Source of the DNA: Pseudomonas fluorescens
GTDB lineage: Bacteria > Pseudomonadota > Gammaproteobacteria > Pseudomonadales > Pseudomonadaceae
DNA length: 64,000 nt
Reading direction: 5' to 3'
NCBI RefSeq assembly: GCF_000967965.1
Contig: NZ_LACC01000024.1
Location: 58,459 to 122,458 of the forward strand
Shown here: piece after piece, positions 51,437 through 60,936 of the stretch
Numbering within the stretch: the stretch's first letter is position 1
How the letters are laid out: each line of letters opens with the position of its first letter
Program-made: the position numbers and the translations under genes
The notes under the pieces: model-generated
The model's input: the letters and a program-made list of their open reading frames with translations, nothing else
What the model was told of the DNA's origin: nothing
Database searches by the model: none

Positions 51437-54400
51437 ATGCCGCAGTTCTTTATCGACCGCCCGGTGTTCGCCTGGGTGGTTGCCCTGTTCATCCTGCTGG
51501 CCGGTGCGCTGGCTATTCCGCAACTGCCGGTGGCGCAATACCCGGATGTTGCGCCGCCACAAATCGAAATCTACGCCGTGTACCCGGGCGCTTCGGCGCA
51601 AACCGTGGACGAGAGCGTGGTCAGCCTGATCGAGGAAGAGCTCAACGGCGCCGATCACCTGTTGTATTTCGAATCACAGAGCAGCCTGGGCAGCGCCACC
51701 ATCAAGGCCACTTTCCAGCCGGGCACCAACCCGGAACTGGCCCAGGTGGATGTGCAGAACCGCCTCAAAGCCGTGGAGTCACGCCTGCCGCAAGCGGTCA
51801 TCCAGCAAGGTTTGCAGGTGGAGAAAGTCTCCTCCGGTTTCCTGCTGTTGATCACCCTGACCTCCAGCGACGGCAAACTCGACGACGTGGCGCTCAGCGA
51901 TTACCTGGCGCGCAACGTAATGAATGAGGTCAAGCGCCTGGACGGCGTCGGCAAGGCGCAACTGTACGGCGCCGAACGGGCGATGCGGATCTGGATCGAC
52001 CCGCAGAAACTGCTGGCCTTCAACCTGACGCCGGCGGACGTCAACACCGCCATCGTCGCGCAAAACGCCCAGGTGTCGGCGGGCAGCATCGGCGATCTGC
52101 CGACCCGCACCACCCAGGAAATCACCGCGACCATTCTGGTCAAGGGTCAGCTCTCGACCCCCGAAGAGTTTGCCGACATCGTCCTCAAGGCCAATCCGGA
52201 CGGCTCGACCGTGCGCATCAGCGATGTGGCGCGGGTCGAGATCGGCAGCCAGGAATACCAGTTTTCCACGCGCCTGAACGGCAAGCCGTCCACCGCCGTC
52301 GCCGTGCAACTGTCGCCCGGTGCCAACGCGCTGAACACCGCGACCCTGGTGCGGGCGAAGATGGACGAACTCAAGCGCTACTTCCCGGCGAACGTCGAGT
52401 ACTCGATCCCGTACGACACCTCGCCTTTCGTCAAGGTCTCGATCACCAAGGTGGTCTACACCCTCGGCGAGGCCATGCTGTTGGTGTTCGCGGTGATGTT
52501 CCTGTTCCTGCAAAACATCCGCTACACGCTGATTCCGACCCTGGTGGTGCCGGTGGCGCTGATGGGCACCTTTGCGACGATGCTGGTGCTAGGGTTTTCG
52601 ATCAACGTGCTGACCATGTTCGGCATGGTGCTGGCCATCGGCATTCTGGTGGACGACGCCATCGTGGTGGTGGAGAACGTCGAGCGGATCATGGCCACCG
52701 AGGGCCTGTCGCCCAAGGAAGCCACGCGTAAAGCCATGCAGCAGATCACCGGGGCCATCATCGGCATCACCCTGGTGCTGGTCGCGGTGTTCATTCCGAT
52801 GGCGTTCATGCAGGGCTCGGTCGGGGTGATCTACCAGCAGTTCTCGCTATCGATGGCCACCTCGATCCTGTTCTCGGCCTTCCTTGCCCTGACCTTGACC
52901 CCCGCCCTGTGCGCGACGTTGCTCAAGCCGATTGCCAAAGGCGAGCACCATGAAAAGACCGGGTTCTTCGGCTGGTTCAACCGTCGCTTCGAACAACTGA
53001 CCGACCGTTATCAGGGCTGGGTCGCCTACGCGTTGAAACGCACCGGGCGCTACCTGCTGATCTACGGCGTGCTGCTGATCGGTCTGGGCCTGGCTTTCAG
53101 TCGCTTGCCCTCCTCGTTCCTGCCGGTAGAAGACCAGGGTTACACCATCACCGACATCCAGTTGCCGCCGGGTGCGAGCAAGAATCGCACGGTGCAGGTG
53201 GCCGAGCAGGTTGAAGCGCACAACGCCGGCGAGCCGGGCATTCGCGACAGCGTGGTGATTCTGGGTTTCAGCTTTTCCGGCAGCGGGCAGAATGCGGCGC
53301 TGGCGTTCAGCACGCTAAAAGACTGGTCCGAGCGAGGCAGCGACGATTCGGCGGCTTCGATTGCCGACAGGGCCAACGTCGCCCTCAGCCAGATCAAGGA
53401 CGCGGTGACGTTTGCCGTGCTGCCGCCGCCCGTGGATGGCCTGGGTACGTCCAGCGGATTCGAGTTTCGCCTGCAGGATCGCGGCGGTCTCGGCCATGAA
53501 AACTTGATGGAAGCCCGCACCGAATTACTCGCGGCGGCGCAAAAAAGCCCGATCCTGATGAACGTGCGTGAAAGCGCCCTGGCCGAAGCGCCGCAGGTGC
53601 AACTGGTGGTCGACCGCAAGCAGGCCAACGCGCTGGGAGTGTCCTTCGCCGACGTCGGCAACGTGCTGTCCACGGCCGTGGGCTCGGCCTACATCAACGA
53701 CTTCCCCAATCAGGGGCGGATGCAGCGCGTGGTGGTGCAGGCCGAGGGCGACCAGCGCAGCCAGGTGGAAGACCTGCTGAAGATCCACGTACGCAACACC
53801 CACGGAAAAATGGTGCCCTTGTCAGCCTTCGTGCAGGCCAAGTGGACCCAGGGCCCGGCGCAGTTGACCCGCTACAACGGCTACCCGGCGATCAGTATTT
53901 CCGGTGAACCGACCCCGGGCCATAGCACCGGTGAGGCCATGGCCGAGATCGAACGGCTGGTGGCACAAGGTCCGGCGGGCCTGGGCCAGGAATGGACCGG
54001 GTTGTCGCTGCAGGAACGTTTGTCCGGCAGCCAGGCGCCGATCCTGCTGGGGCTGTCGCTGTTGATCGTGTTCCTGTGCCTCGCGGCGTTGTACGAGAGC
54101 TGGTCCATTCCGACCTCGGTGCTGCTGGTGGTACCGCTGGGCGTGCTCGGTGCGGTGCTGGCCGTGACCTTGCGCGGAATGCCCAACGACGTGTTCTTCA
54201 AGGTCGGGCTGATCACCATCATCGGCCTGTCGGCGAAGAACGCGATCCTGATCATCGAGTTCGCCAAGAGCCTGTACGACGAAGGCCACGACCTGATCGA
54301 CGCCACCCTGCAAGCGGCACGCCTGCGGTTGCGGCCGATTGTCATGACCTCCCTGGCGTTCATCCTTGGCGTGGTGCCGCTGGCGATCGCGACCGGCGCC

Positions 54401-54535
54401 AGTTCGGCGAGCCAACAGGCCATCGGCACCGGGGTGATCGGCGGGATGATCACGGCGACGCTGGCCGTGGTGTTCGTGCCGGTGTTCTTTGTGGTGGTGA
54501 TGAAGCTGGTGCGCAAACGCCACAAAAACACCTGA
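51437..54535 (+). CDS. RND multidrug efflux pump, inner-membrane permease (MexY/AcrB-like)
   Basis: 1032 residues, the usual size for hydrophobe/amphiphile RND pumps. It has the N-terminal MPQFFIDRPVFAWVVALFIL, two large periplasmic loops, and twelve membrane helices. The proton-relay Asp406/Asp407 lie in TM4 (GMVLAIGILVDDAIVVVENV), and the C-terminal half has the motif GLITIIGLSAKNAILIIEFA. The sequence looks nearer to MexY/AmrB/AdeB than to MexB or MexF. No outer-membrane channel gene follows, so it presumably uses an OprM-type protein encoded elsewhere. Likely substrates are aminoglycosides or cationic drugs by family, not proven. Confidence 0.94.
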   Translation: MPQFFIDRPVFAWVVALFILLAGALAIPQLPVAQYPDVAPPQIEIYAVYPGASAQTVDESVVSLIEEELNGADHLLYFESQSSLGSATIKATFQPGTNPELAQVDVQNRLKAVESRLPQAVIQQGLQVEKVSSGFLLLITLTSSDGKLDDVALSDYLARNVMNEVKRLDGVGKAQLYGAERAMRIWIDPQKLLAFNLTPADVNTAIVAQNAQVSAGSIGDLPTRTTQEITATILVKGQLSTPEEFADIVLKANPDGSTVRISDVARVEIGSQEYQFSTRLNGKPSTAVAVQLSPGANALNTATLVRAKMDELKRYFPANVEYSIPYDTSPFVKVSITKVVYTLGEAMLLVFAVMFLFLQNIRYTLIPTLVVPVALMGTFATMLVLGFSINVLTMFGMVLAIGILVDDAIVVVENVERIMATEGLSPKEATRKAMQQITGAIIGITLVLVAVFIPMAFMQGSVGVIYQQFSLSMATSILFSAFLALTLTPALCATLLKPIAKGEHHEKTGFFGWFNRRFEQLTDRYQGWVAYALKRTGRYLLIYGVLLIGLGLAFSRLPSSFLPVEDQGYTITDIQLPPGASKNRTVQVAEQVEAHNAGEPGIRDSVVILGFSFSGSGQNAALAFSTLKDWSERGSDDSAASIADRANVALSQIKDAVTFAVLPPPVDGLGTSSGFEFRLQDRGGLGHENLMEARTELLAAAQKSPILMNVRESALAEAPQVQLVVDRKQANALGVSFADVGNVLSTAVGSAYINDFPNQGRMQRVVVQAEGDQRSQVEDLLKIHVRNTHGKMVPLSAFVQAKWTQGPAQLTRYNGYPAISISGEPTPGHSTGEAMAEIERLVAQGPAGLGQEWTGLSLQERLSGSQAPILLGLSLLIVFLCLAALYESWSIPTSVLLVVPLGVLGAVLAVTLRGMPNDVFFKVGLITIIGLSAKNAILIIEFAKSLYDEGHDLIDATLQAARLRLRPIVMTSLAFILGVVPLAIATGASSASQQAIGTGVIGGMITATLAVVFVPVFFVVVMKLVRKRHKNT

Positions 54536-54549
54536 CAAAACAATAACCT

Positions 54550-54641
54550 CTGTAGGAGCGAGCCTGCTCGCGATGGCGGACTATCAGTCAACATCATCGT
54601 CGACTGACACACAGCTATCGCGAGCAGGCTCACTCCTACAA
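54550..54641. repeat. paired REP elements
   Basis: GTAGGAGCGAGCCTGCTCGCG and the inverted CGCGAGCAGGCTCACTCCTAC enclose about 50 bases after the RND pump gene. Same layout as the pairs at 17159 and 24845. Confidence 0.85.
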
Positions 54642-54715
54642 GGAGACCTCTGTGGTTTCAAGATTGTGTTCACCTGGGCTAAGGTGTTTGCAAAGCCCCA
54701 ACCCATCGAGCCTCC

Positions 54716-55357
54716 ATGTCCTTCCTCACCCGCACCCACCCTCGCCTGTCCGCCGCCATCCTCCTGGGCATCGCGGTGGGCATTCTGGTTCCATCGGATT
54801 CGCCCATCAGCAAGATCCTCTTCGGCTGGAATGCCGGCGTCTGGATCTACCTGCTGCTGATGCTCTGGCTCACCGTGCGTTCGAAAGCGCCTGATGTGAA
54901 ACGCATTGCCGAAATCGAAGACGAAAACGCCGGGCTGGTGCTGGCGCTGGTGTGCATTGCGGCGCTGGCCAGCCTGGCGACGATCACCTTCGAACTGGCC
55001 GGCAGCAAAGACCTGGAAACCACGCGCAAGCTTTTGCATTACGGCTTCACCGCCCTGACCGTGATCGGTTCATGGCTACTGATCGGGGTCATCTTCAGCC
55101 TGCATTACGCCCGGCTTTATTACATCTGGGACGGCAAGGAGCCGGCGCTGCGTTTTGCCGAAGGGCTGACGACCCCCAACTACTGGGACTTCCTGTACTT
55201 CTCGTTCACCATCGGCGTGGCGGTGCAAACCTCGGATGTCGGCGTGGCCACGCGGGACATGCGCAAGATCGTGCTCGCGCAGTCGTTGATCGGTTTTGTG
55301 TTCAACACCGCGATTCTCGGGTTCTCGATCAACATCGCCGCCGGCCTGTTCGGCTGA
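54716..55357 (+). CDS. DUF1345 membrane protein
   Basis: 213-residue protein with four to five hydrophobic helices and the DUF1345 signature region FTIGVAVQTSDVGVATRDMRKIVLAQSLIGFVFNTAILGFSIN, here seen in two parts near the C-terminus. Family members are uncharacterised inner-membrane proteins. ATG 54716; the preceding bases carry no strong ribosome site. Stands alone between an RND operon and an AraC gene. Confidence 0.88.
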   Translation: MSFLTRTHPRLSAAILLGIAVGILVPSDSPISKILFGWNAGVWIYLLLMLWLTVRSKAPDVKRIAEIEDENAGLVLALVCIAALASLATITFELAGSKDLETTRKLLHYGFTALTVIGSWLLIGVIFSLHYARLYYIWDGKEPALRFAEGLTTPNYWDFLYFSFTIGVAVQTSDVGVATRDMRKIVLAQSLIGFVFNTAILGFSINIAAGLFG

Positions 55358-55432
55358 TGACTGCACAAACGTTCTAGGCATGGCCCTGGCCGAGGCGTTA
55401 AATAGTCCGGCAAACCGTTTCGCAGGTGCCCC

Positions 55433-56272
55433 ATGAGCGCTCACAACTGGATCGACCTGGCCCAGGATGCCGACACCGGCATCGAGACCCTGCGCGCGCA
55501 TTTCGAAGGCCACGCCTACGACCCGCACTGGCATGACAGCTATCTGGTGGGCGTCACCGAGCAAGGGGTCCAGCAATTCAATTGCCGACGGGCCAGGCAC
55601 CAGAGCACGCCGGGCAAGGTGTTTCTGCTTGAACCGGGTGACATCCATGACGGTGAAGCGCCGACCGCCGACGGTTTCACCTACCGCATGCTGTACCTCG
55701 ACCCACAGTGGTTGCAGCGCGAACTCGGCGCCGTGTTCGATCATGCCCCCGACAACAGCCAGCTGAGCTTCGCCGCCACTCTGGCCAGCGATGCGCGCCT
55801 GGCCCAGGCCACCAGCCTGGCGTTTGAGACCCTGCATCGCGGTGAACTGAAGATCGTCCGCCAGACCGCCCTCGACGGCTTGCTCGAACGCCTGACCAGC
55901 CATTTGCACTGGCGCGCCCGCGATGGCCAGGACCCGCGTCTGCCACGGGTGGCGCAGAAAGCCCGGGAATACCTGCATGCCAACGCGCAATACGACATCG
56001 GCCTCGATCAACTGGCAGTAGTCACTGGCGTCGACCGCTTCCGCCTGACCCGCGCGTTCAAGGCGGCCTATGGAATGGCGCCCCACGCGTATCTGGTGCA
56101 ATTGCGCCTGGCCACGGCGCGGCGGATGCTGGCCCGTGGCGAACAGCCGGCAGCGGTGGCGATGGCACTGGGTTTTGCCGACCAGAGCCATCTTGGGCGC
56201 TGGTTCATGCGCGCCTACGGCCTGACGCCGGCGCTGTACCGCAAGCGCTGCTCAAATCTTCCAGACAGGTAA
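55433..56272 (+). CDS. AraC-family transcriptional regulator
   Basis: 279 residues: N-terminal cupin-like ligand domain (about 5-160; HWHDSYLVGVTEQGVQQF, LEPGDIHDGEAP) and a C-terminal double helix-turn-helix (about 180-275; QLAVVTGVDRFRLTRAFKAAYGMAPHAYL, AAVAMALGFADQSHLGRWFMRAYG). It lies 52 bases before a LysE-type exporter gene on the same strand; AraC-LysE pairs often form one regulon, with the exporter as target. Effector probably an amino acid or analogue, by inference. Confidence 0.92.
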   Translation: MSAHNWIDLAQDADTGIETLRAHFEGHAYDPHWHDSYLVGVTEQGVQQFNCRRARHQSTPGKVFLLEPGDIHDGEAPTADGFTYRMLYLDPQWLQRELGAVFDHAPDNSQLSFAATLASDARLAQATSLAFETLHRGELKIVRQTALDGLLERLTSHLHWRARDGQDPRLPRVAQKAREYLHANAQYDIGLDQLAVVTGVDRFRLTRAFKAAYGMAPHAYLVQLRLATARRMLARGEQPAAVAMALGFADQSHLGRWFMRAYGLTPALYRKRCSNLPDR

Positions 56273-56324
56273 TACCGGCGACTGTGAATATCAACGTACT
56301 GATTTTCACCGGAGTCTGCCTGCG

Positions 56325-56951
56325 ATGCTGTCCTCTTTCCCGACGTTGCTGCCCTTTCTGCTGTTCGCCTTTGTGGCGTCGATCACCCCCGGTCCGACCA
56401 ATATTCTGGTGCTGAGCAACAGCGCCCGATTCGGTTTGGCCGCTGCGGTTCCGATCATCCTTGGCGCTTGCGCCAGCGCCGCGATGCTTGTGCTTTTGGT
56501 GGGTACGGGTGCCGGTTCTTCACTGACTCAATGGCCCCAGCTGCAAACGCTCATGCAGTGGGCTGGCGTGGCATGGCTGAGTTTTCTGGCCTGGCAAATC
56601 TATCGCGCCCCTGCCGTTGCCATTGCCATTGCCACTGCCACTGCCACTGCGCAGGCCGGGCAGCGCCTTGGTTTGCTCGGCGCGGCCGGCTTGCAATGGA
56701 TCAACCCGAAAACCTGGATGATGGCGCTGGCGGTGGTCAGTGTGTTCGCCGGGGTGGGTGAAGACCGGCTTGTGCATGTGATGTACCTGTCCCTGGCGTT
56801 TTTCCTGATTTCATTGCCCTGCCTCGGGGTTTGGGCATTGCTCGGCGCGGGCTCCAGCCGTTGGTTGCGCTCACCCCACGCGATGCAACGGTTCAATCGC
56901 TTCATGGCGCTGTTACTGCTGGGTTCGGCGTGGTTGAGTGCATTGGCGTGA
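56325..56951 (+). CDS. LysE/RhtB-family amino-acid exporter
   Basis: 208 residues, six membrane helices, with the LysE/RhtB N-terminal motif ITPGPTNILVLSNSARFG and QWINPKTWMMALAVVSVF. It exports an amino acid or homoserine lactone-like compound. Residues 97-108 are a run AVAIAIATATAT encoded by six six-base units at 56612-56647, in the loop between the third and fourth helices, unusual for the family. Gene lies directly after the AraC regulator. Confidence 0.9.
   Translation: MLSSFPTLLPFLLFAFVASITPGPTNILVLSNSARFGLAAAVPIILGACASAAMLVLLVGTGAGSSLTQWPQLQTLMQWAGVAWLSFLAWQIYRAPAVAIAIATATATAQAGQRLGLLGAAGLQWINPKTWMMALAVVSVFAGVGEDRLVHVMYLSLAFFLISLPCLGVWALLGAGSSRWLRSPHAMQRFNRFMALLLLGSAWLSALA
56612..56647 (+). 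repeat. hexanucleotide tandem repeat in lysE-type gene
   Basis: Six consecutive units of TGCCRY: TGCCGT, TGCCAT twice, TGCCAC three times. Unit size keeps the reading frame, so copy-number change would lengthen or shorten an Ala-Ile/Thr loop by two residues each. Confidence 0.85.
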
Positions 56952-56972
56952 TCTGGGAAGCCAGGCCTCGCG

Positions 56973-59168
56973 CTAAGGTTTCGGCAAGACCTGGACATAC
57001 ACCCAATCCGACACAACGTCTGCTGCAAAACGACTGCACACGGCGATATTGAGTGGCAATCCGGGGATCAGGTTGAACAGGGTGTGTTCTGGCTGGATAA
57101 CGTCGGTTGGCGTCCACAGCACACTGACCCTGTAGCCAATCGGCGAAGGCCCCAATGGCGGGTCCCAGACAATGGAGACCCTGTGGCTTTCATTCTCCGT
57201 GACGTGCAGATTGCGCGGTGAATTTGATGTATCGCCTGTGGTGAATGTCGCGGTCACCGGGGCAGACAGTCCTCCTGCTCCACTGCGCGCCCGGACCTCC
57301 ACGCGGTAAGTCTTTCCGGGCTCCAACAACGAGAAGGTGTATTCCATTTCACGGGTTGCACCAACGAACCAACCATCGCAGGCAACCAGGTAATCGGCCA
57401 CGGCCACGTTGCCCGCCGGGATCGACCATGCCAGCGTTGCGCCAGTGCCCGTAATGCCGGTAACTTGCAAAGAGGATGGCGTGTCCGGACACGCACCGAT
57501 CAAACAATCGGCTGGCGACGAAACGTTGTTCCCGCCTGCACGTGCCCGAACCGAAAACAGGTACTGGCGATCGGTGCTCAAGCCGGATATTTCGCACGGC
57601 GGTCGCGCCACGTTGATGGTCGCGATGCCGGCTCCGGATACCTCATAGCCCACGGCATTGGGACACAAATCGCACCTTTCGTAGGAATCGTCCCAACTGA
57701 GCAACACGGTTGTGGCGGTGTTGCGAGTGCCCCTCAAGTTTCCGGGCGCGCAGATGCGGACGCCATCGTAAGCCGGTGTGTTGAATCGCTTCGACACGAA
57801 CCCGGAGAAATAGTCCCCCAAGCCGTATTTCCCGATGCCTTTGGCTCGCACTTTGGCTTCATACCCGCTCTGCTCGATCAGCCCGGTGATCCGGCAGGTG
57901 CTTTCGGTTTGCGTCATCAGAAGCTGATTGCCCAGATAAATCTCATATTGCGTCTGTGTCGTGTAATCCGCATTCGCACGCCAGCTCAAGCGCGCTGAAT
58001 CATCTGTGAGTCCATCGACGGAAAGGTCTTGAGGGGCCTGAAAAGTTGGGGTCGACGCACTGGCCAGGGAGGGTTCGGATTCACCACTGGCATTGGTTGC
58101 ACGCACCTCAATGAAATATCGAGTGTCGGGACGCAGGCCTTGAAAGCGATGGTTCATGTACGGCGTGGCTTCTGTAGCGAAAACCTCGCGTTGCGCAGTT
58201 TCGATTCCGATGCTGACCAGGTAGCCGGCCGATTGCGGTGGGGCCCAAACGATACTGACAGCATCATGGGTGGTGACGACGTGCAGGCTGCCAGGTTTGG
58301 GAGGCAGTGGCGGGCCATCAAGGGTCTTCTGGGTGGTGCGTGCCGGGGCTGATTCACCGTTGTGGTTACGAGCACTGACCTCGATAAAATAAAGCGTATT
58401 TTTGATCAGGTTTTCCAGCGGATGCCGCAATAGCTGCGTGGTCAGCGTCGTCACGGGACCACCGGGTTCTACTCCAAAACGAATCACATAGTCGACCGCA
58501 CCGATGGAGGCAGACCACTCCACGGCCATCGCTGAAATGGAAGCGGTCGCTCGCAGCCCCCCAGGCATTGAGGGCACCTGCAACGTCTGTTGGGTTATGC
58601 GCGCCGGTGCCGAGTCGCCCACATTGTTGGATGAACGAACTTCGAAGTAATACAAGGTGCCCGCGCTCAATCCATTGAACGTGTACGCCATGCTCATGGT
58701 TGTTTCGTTGCGAATCACCGGTCCACTGGGTGCCCGGCCATAGCTGAGCTTGTAGATGGAGGCGTTCGCGGGGCCGGACCAGGTCAATGAGATGGTGTCC
58801 TTCGTAGGCGCCGTGGCGAGATTCGTCGGGCTGGCCGGCAGCGAGGATGCGGGTTTGGTGGTGGCCTGCGCATCCTTGCTGCCGGGAGAGACCTCGCTAC
58901 CCTTGAGCCCGAAGGCTTTTATCGTGTATCGAGTATCAGGTTTGAGGCCGGTGAGGACATAGCGTAATGAACTGATCGGGACATCGAACCCGCCGACCAT
59001 CCCCCCTTCTGTCTCCCACAGCAATCGAGTACCGGTGTGCCCGCCGCCGGCCATGTAACCCCAAATGACGCTGATGGACGACTCTGATTGCGGGGTCGCA
59101 GCAATCGTGACCGGAAGAGCAACATATGTCAGTTGCGGCAATGCGGATGGATGTTCACGGTCGACCAC
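56973..59168 (-). CDS. fibronectin type III repeat protein (eight modules)
   Basis: About 731 residues built almost wholly of eight fibronectin type III modules of 85-90 residues. Each has a W in strand B (SVIWG, SLTWS, AVEWS, SIVWA, LSW, LSWDD, LAWS, SIVWD) and an L-x-P-x-T-x-Y or Y-x-F/V-x-V-R-A motif near strand F (LKPDTRYTIKAFG, LSAGTLYYFEVRS, LRPDTRYFIEVRAT). No signal peptide, enzyme domain or anchor is visible. Modules 6 and 7 carry several Cys. GTG 59168 is seven bases after GAGGA; the frame begins at TTG 59186 without a site. It faces away from the regulators and shares strand with the Rhs gene. Role unknown, probably a binding or export-linked protein. Confidence 0.85.
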   Translation of the reverse strand: MVDREHPSALPQLTYVALPVTIAATPQSESSISVIWGYMAGGGHTGTRLLWETEGGMVGGFDVPISSLRYVLTGLKPDTRYTIKAFGLKGSEVSPGSKDAQATTKPASSLPASPTNLATAPTKDTISLTWSGPANASIYKLSYGRAPSGPVIRNETTMSMAYTFNGLSAGTLYYFEVRSSNNVGDSAPARITQQTLQVPSMPGGLRATASISAMAVEWSASIGAVDYVIRFGVEPGGPVTTLTTQLLRHPLENLIKNTLYFIEVSARNHNGESAPARTTQKTLDGPPLPPKPGSLHVVTTHDAVSIVWAPPQSAGYLVSIGIETAQREVFATEATPYMNHRFQGLRPDTRYFIEVRATNASGESEPSLASASTPTFQAPQDLSVDGLTDDSARLSWRANADYTTQTQYEIYLGNQLLMTQTESTCRITGLIEQSGYEAKVRAKGIGKYGLGDYFSGFVSKRFNTPAYDGVRICAPGNLRGTRNTATTVLLSWDDSYERCDLCPNAVGYEVSGAGIATINVARPPCEISGLSTDRQYLFSVRARAGGNNVSSPADCLIGACPDTPSSLQVTGITGTGATLAWSIPAGNVAVADYLVACDGWFVGATREMEYTFSLLEPGKTYRVEVRARSGAGGLSAPVTATFTTGDTSNSPRNLHVTENESHRVSIVWDPPLGPSPIGYRVSVLWTPTDVIQPEHTLFNLIPGLPLNIAVCSRFAADVVSDWVYVQVLPKP

Positions 59169-59186
59169 AGCACAGTCCTCAGGCAA

Positions 59187-59725
59187 TGATTGTTATGCCT
59201 GCCATTAGATATTGCTTGCTGTTACGGCACCACTGACAGAACTGTTAGTGGAACGCCTGGTTCTTTCTGCTACTGGCAACCCGAAGCCGTTGCAGATCAC
59301 CGGCAGCAACCTGGCAGGCACCTGCCAGGCGTTCAATTCGACGGACGGGCATTACACCGCACGCGGGATCGGACTGTGCCCATCCGTTTTTTTTGCCCGT
59401 GCTTTTTTCGGCACACCCGCTGGTGTCCACGACAAAAAAGCCCGTCCAATCAAAAAATTACCACAAGGTACGTAGGCTTCATGAGGACGGCGATGTCTCC
59501 TACAAATCAGGATGCATTAGCCGACAGTCTTTTCGCCGGTTCTCAACTAAAGTCGGCCACCTGTAATTTCTGACAGGTTCCATGAGGGTTTTATCGCGCT
59601 ATAAGGGAGTCGTGCCTACAGCCTATATCCGTGTCTGTAGGGCGGCCGCGCGAACCACACCTTCATGCAGTAGGAGGATTCCGCCGCGCCCACGCCGTCA
59701 ATGATGATGAATGGGAGATTCAATT
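59187..59725. other. 539-base intergenic region with hairpins
   Basis: Spacer between the FN3 gene and the LuxR-HTH gene. It holds the palindrome CTGGCAGG-CA-CCTGCCAG (59311-59328) and runs of T and A near 59394-59460 next to GCCCG motifs that look like degenerate terminators. Reading frames here (such as 59212-59475) lack ribosome sites and family features. No RNA gene recognised. Confidence 0.4.
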
Positions 59726-60010
59726 ATGTATCGCACCAATTCCGTGTCAGTTCGATCATCGCCAACTGCTGTCAACTTCGTGCCCCGGGAGAGCAAGCCA
59801 CCACAAGCGATCAAACTCACCACCCGGGAAAAGGAAATCCTGCAGTGGAGCGCCGCCGGCAAGTCGTCATGGGAGATCGGCCAGATCGTCAGTTGTACCG
59901 AGGCCGGTGTGAATTATCACTTTTGCAACATTCGCCGAAAATTCGGTGTGAGGTCGCGCTGGATCGCCATGGTCATGGCGCTGGAGCAGGGTTTGATTCA
60001 TATGCCTTGA
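59726..60010 (+). CDS. LuxR-type HTH-only regulator (94 aa)
   Basis: 94 residues consisting of a short N-terminal tail and a LuxR C-terminal helix-turn-helix (about 30-90; LTTREKEILQWSAAGKSSWEIGQIV, GVNYHFCNIRRKFGVRSRW). No signal-binding or receiver domain, so it is a stand-alone DNA-binding protein of the GerE type. GGGAG (59713-59717) is eight bases before ATG 59726; the in-frame ATG at 59711 overlaps it. It lies 52 bases upstream of a response-regulator gene, and the two may form one transcript. Confidence 0.85.
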   Translation: MYRTNSVSVRSSPTAVNFVPRESKPPQAIKLTTREKEILQWSAAGKSSWEIGQIVSCTEAGVNYHFCNIRRKFGVRSRWIAMVMALEQGLIHMP

Positions 60011-60062
60011 ACCGGTGTCTCCACAGTGGTCTGCGTGTCATCGCCCTCTGTTGAGACATTTC

Positions 60063-60809
60063 ATGAACCCGCATCAAACGCCTCATTGCTCAACTCCTTC
60101 AACCCCCAGCGACAGTGCCTGTGACGATACGCCCGTATCGTACGGGCACCGCCCCGGCAGCCCGCTACGCATCATCCTCGCGGACGATCACCCGGTCGTG
60201 CTGGCGGGAGCCGAAATCGCCCTGTCCACGCCGACGCCACCGGCGCTCTCGATTGTGGCCAAAGCCCATAATGCCAAAGAGCTGATCGGGCTTTTGCAGC
60301 ACACCCCCTGCGACCTGCTGATCAGCGACTACTCGATGCCCTACGCAGGCTTGCCCGATGGATTGGCCTTGATGGGTTACCTCAAACGCCACTTCGGCCA
60401 TATCCCGATGATCGTGATGACTACGCTGCGTAACCCTTCACTGTTGCAAGCGCTGCTCAACACAGGCGTTGGTGGTTTGTTCGACAAGCGCAGCCCCCTG
60501 AGTGAGCTGAAGCGGGCGGTGCAAACGGTGGTTAAAGGGCGTCTGTACGTGTGTCCAACCTTTGCCACCCTGCTGGAAACCCACGCCTTGCCCGCCAGCG
60601 GCACACGCCTGCCACTGGCCAGCCTTTCCGAGCGTGAACTGGAGGTGGTGAGGTTGTTTGTCCAGGGGTTCTCCGGCCGGCAGATTGCTGCGCAGTTGAA
60701 CCGCAGCGAAAAAACCATCAGCCGCCAAAAAAGAACCGCCATGGACAAGTTGGGACTTGACCATGACGGTGGGTTGGTTGAGTTTGCGCGGGTGAGTGGG
60801 TTGGGGTGA
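60063..60809 (+). CDS. NarL/FixJ-family response regulator
   Basis: 248 residues: a 33-residue Ser/Pro-rich N-terminal tail, a receiver domain with acidic Asp41/Asp42, phospho-acceptor Asp89 (LLISDYSMPY) and Lys142 (LFDKRSP), and a C-terminal LuxR HTH (about 185-245; LSERELEVVRLFVQGFSGRQIAAQL, KTISRQKRTAMDKLG). RcsB-like. No kinase gene is adjacent, so it is an orphan regulator here. ATG 60063 follows the LuxR-HTH gene closely. Targets may include the flanking FN3 or Rhs genes, by inference. Confidence 0.9.
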   Translation: MNPHQTPHCSTPSTPSDSACDDTPVSYGHRPGSPLRIILADDHPVVLAGAEIALSTPTPPALSIVAKAHNAKELIGLLQHTPCDLLISDYSMPYAGLPDGLALMGYLKRHFGHIPMIVMTTLRNPSLLQALLNTGVGGLFDKRSPLSELKRAVQTVVKGRLYVCPTFATLLETHALPASGTRLPLASLSERELEVVRLFVQGFSGRQIAAQLNRSEKTISRQKRTAMDKLGLDHDGGLVEFARVSGLG

Positions 60810-60861
60810 GGGTTTGTTATTAATCAGCCTGACAACTCGCCATGGTTAACATGTAATGGCT

Positions 60862-60909
60862 GGCAAAAAACTGGATGGCTGCTAGCACTTTCGGCGCCAT
60901 CCAGTTTTG
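60862..60909 (-). terminator. terminator of the Rhs gene
   Basis: ACTGGATGGC (60870-60879) and GCCATCCAGT (60896-60905) form a ten-base stem; read on the minus strand it is followed by a run of Ts. A short T-run also follows on the plus strand, so it may serve the response-regulator gene as well. Confidence 0.8.
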
Positions 60910-60936
60910 GTCGGTCAGATAAATACGCGCTGTTGC

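Noticed and set aside
50249..51658. 469-codon minus-strand frame opposite the RND adaptor
   Set aside because: Shadow of the adaptor gene; His- and Gln-rich composition is typical of antisense GC-rich frames.
59212..59475. 87-codon frame downstream of the FN3 gene start
   Set aside because: No ribosome site or family features, and it runs through a palindrome and T-runs.
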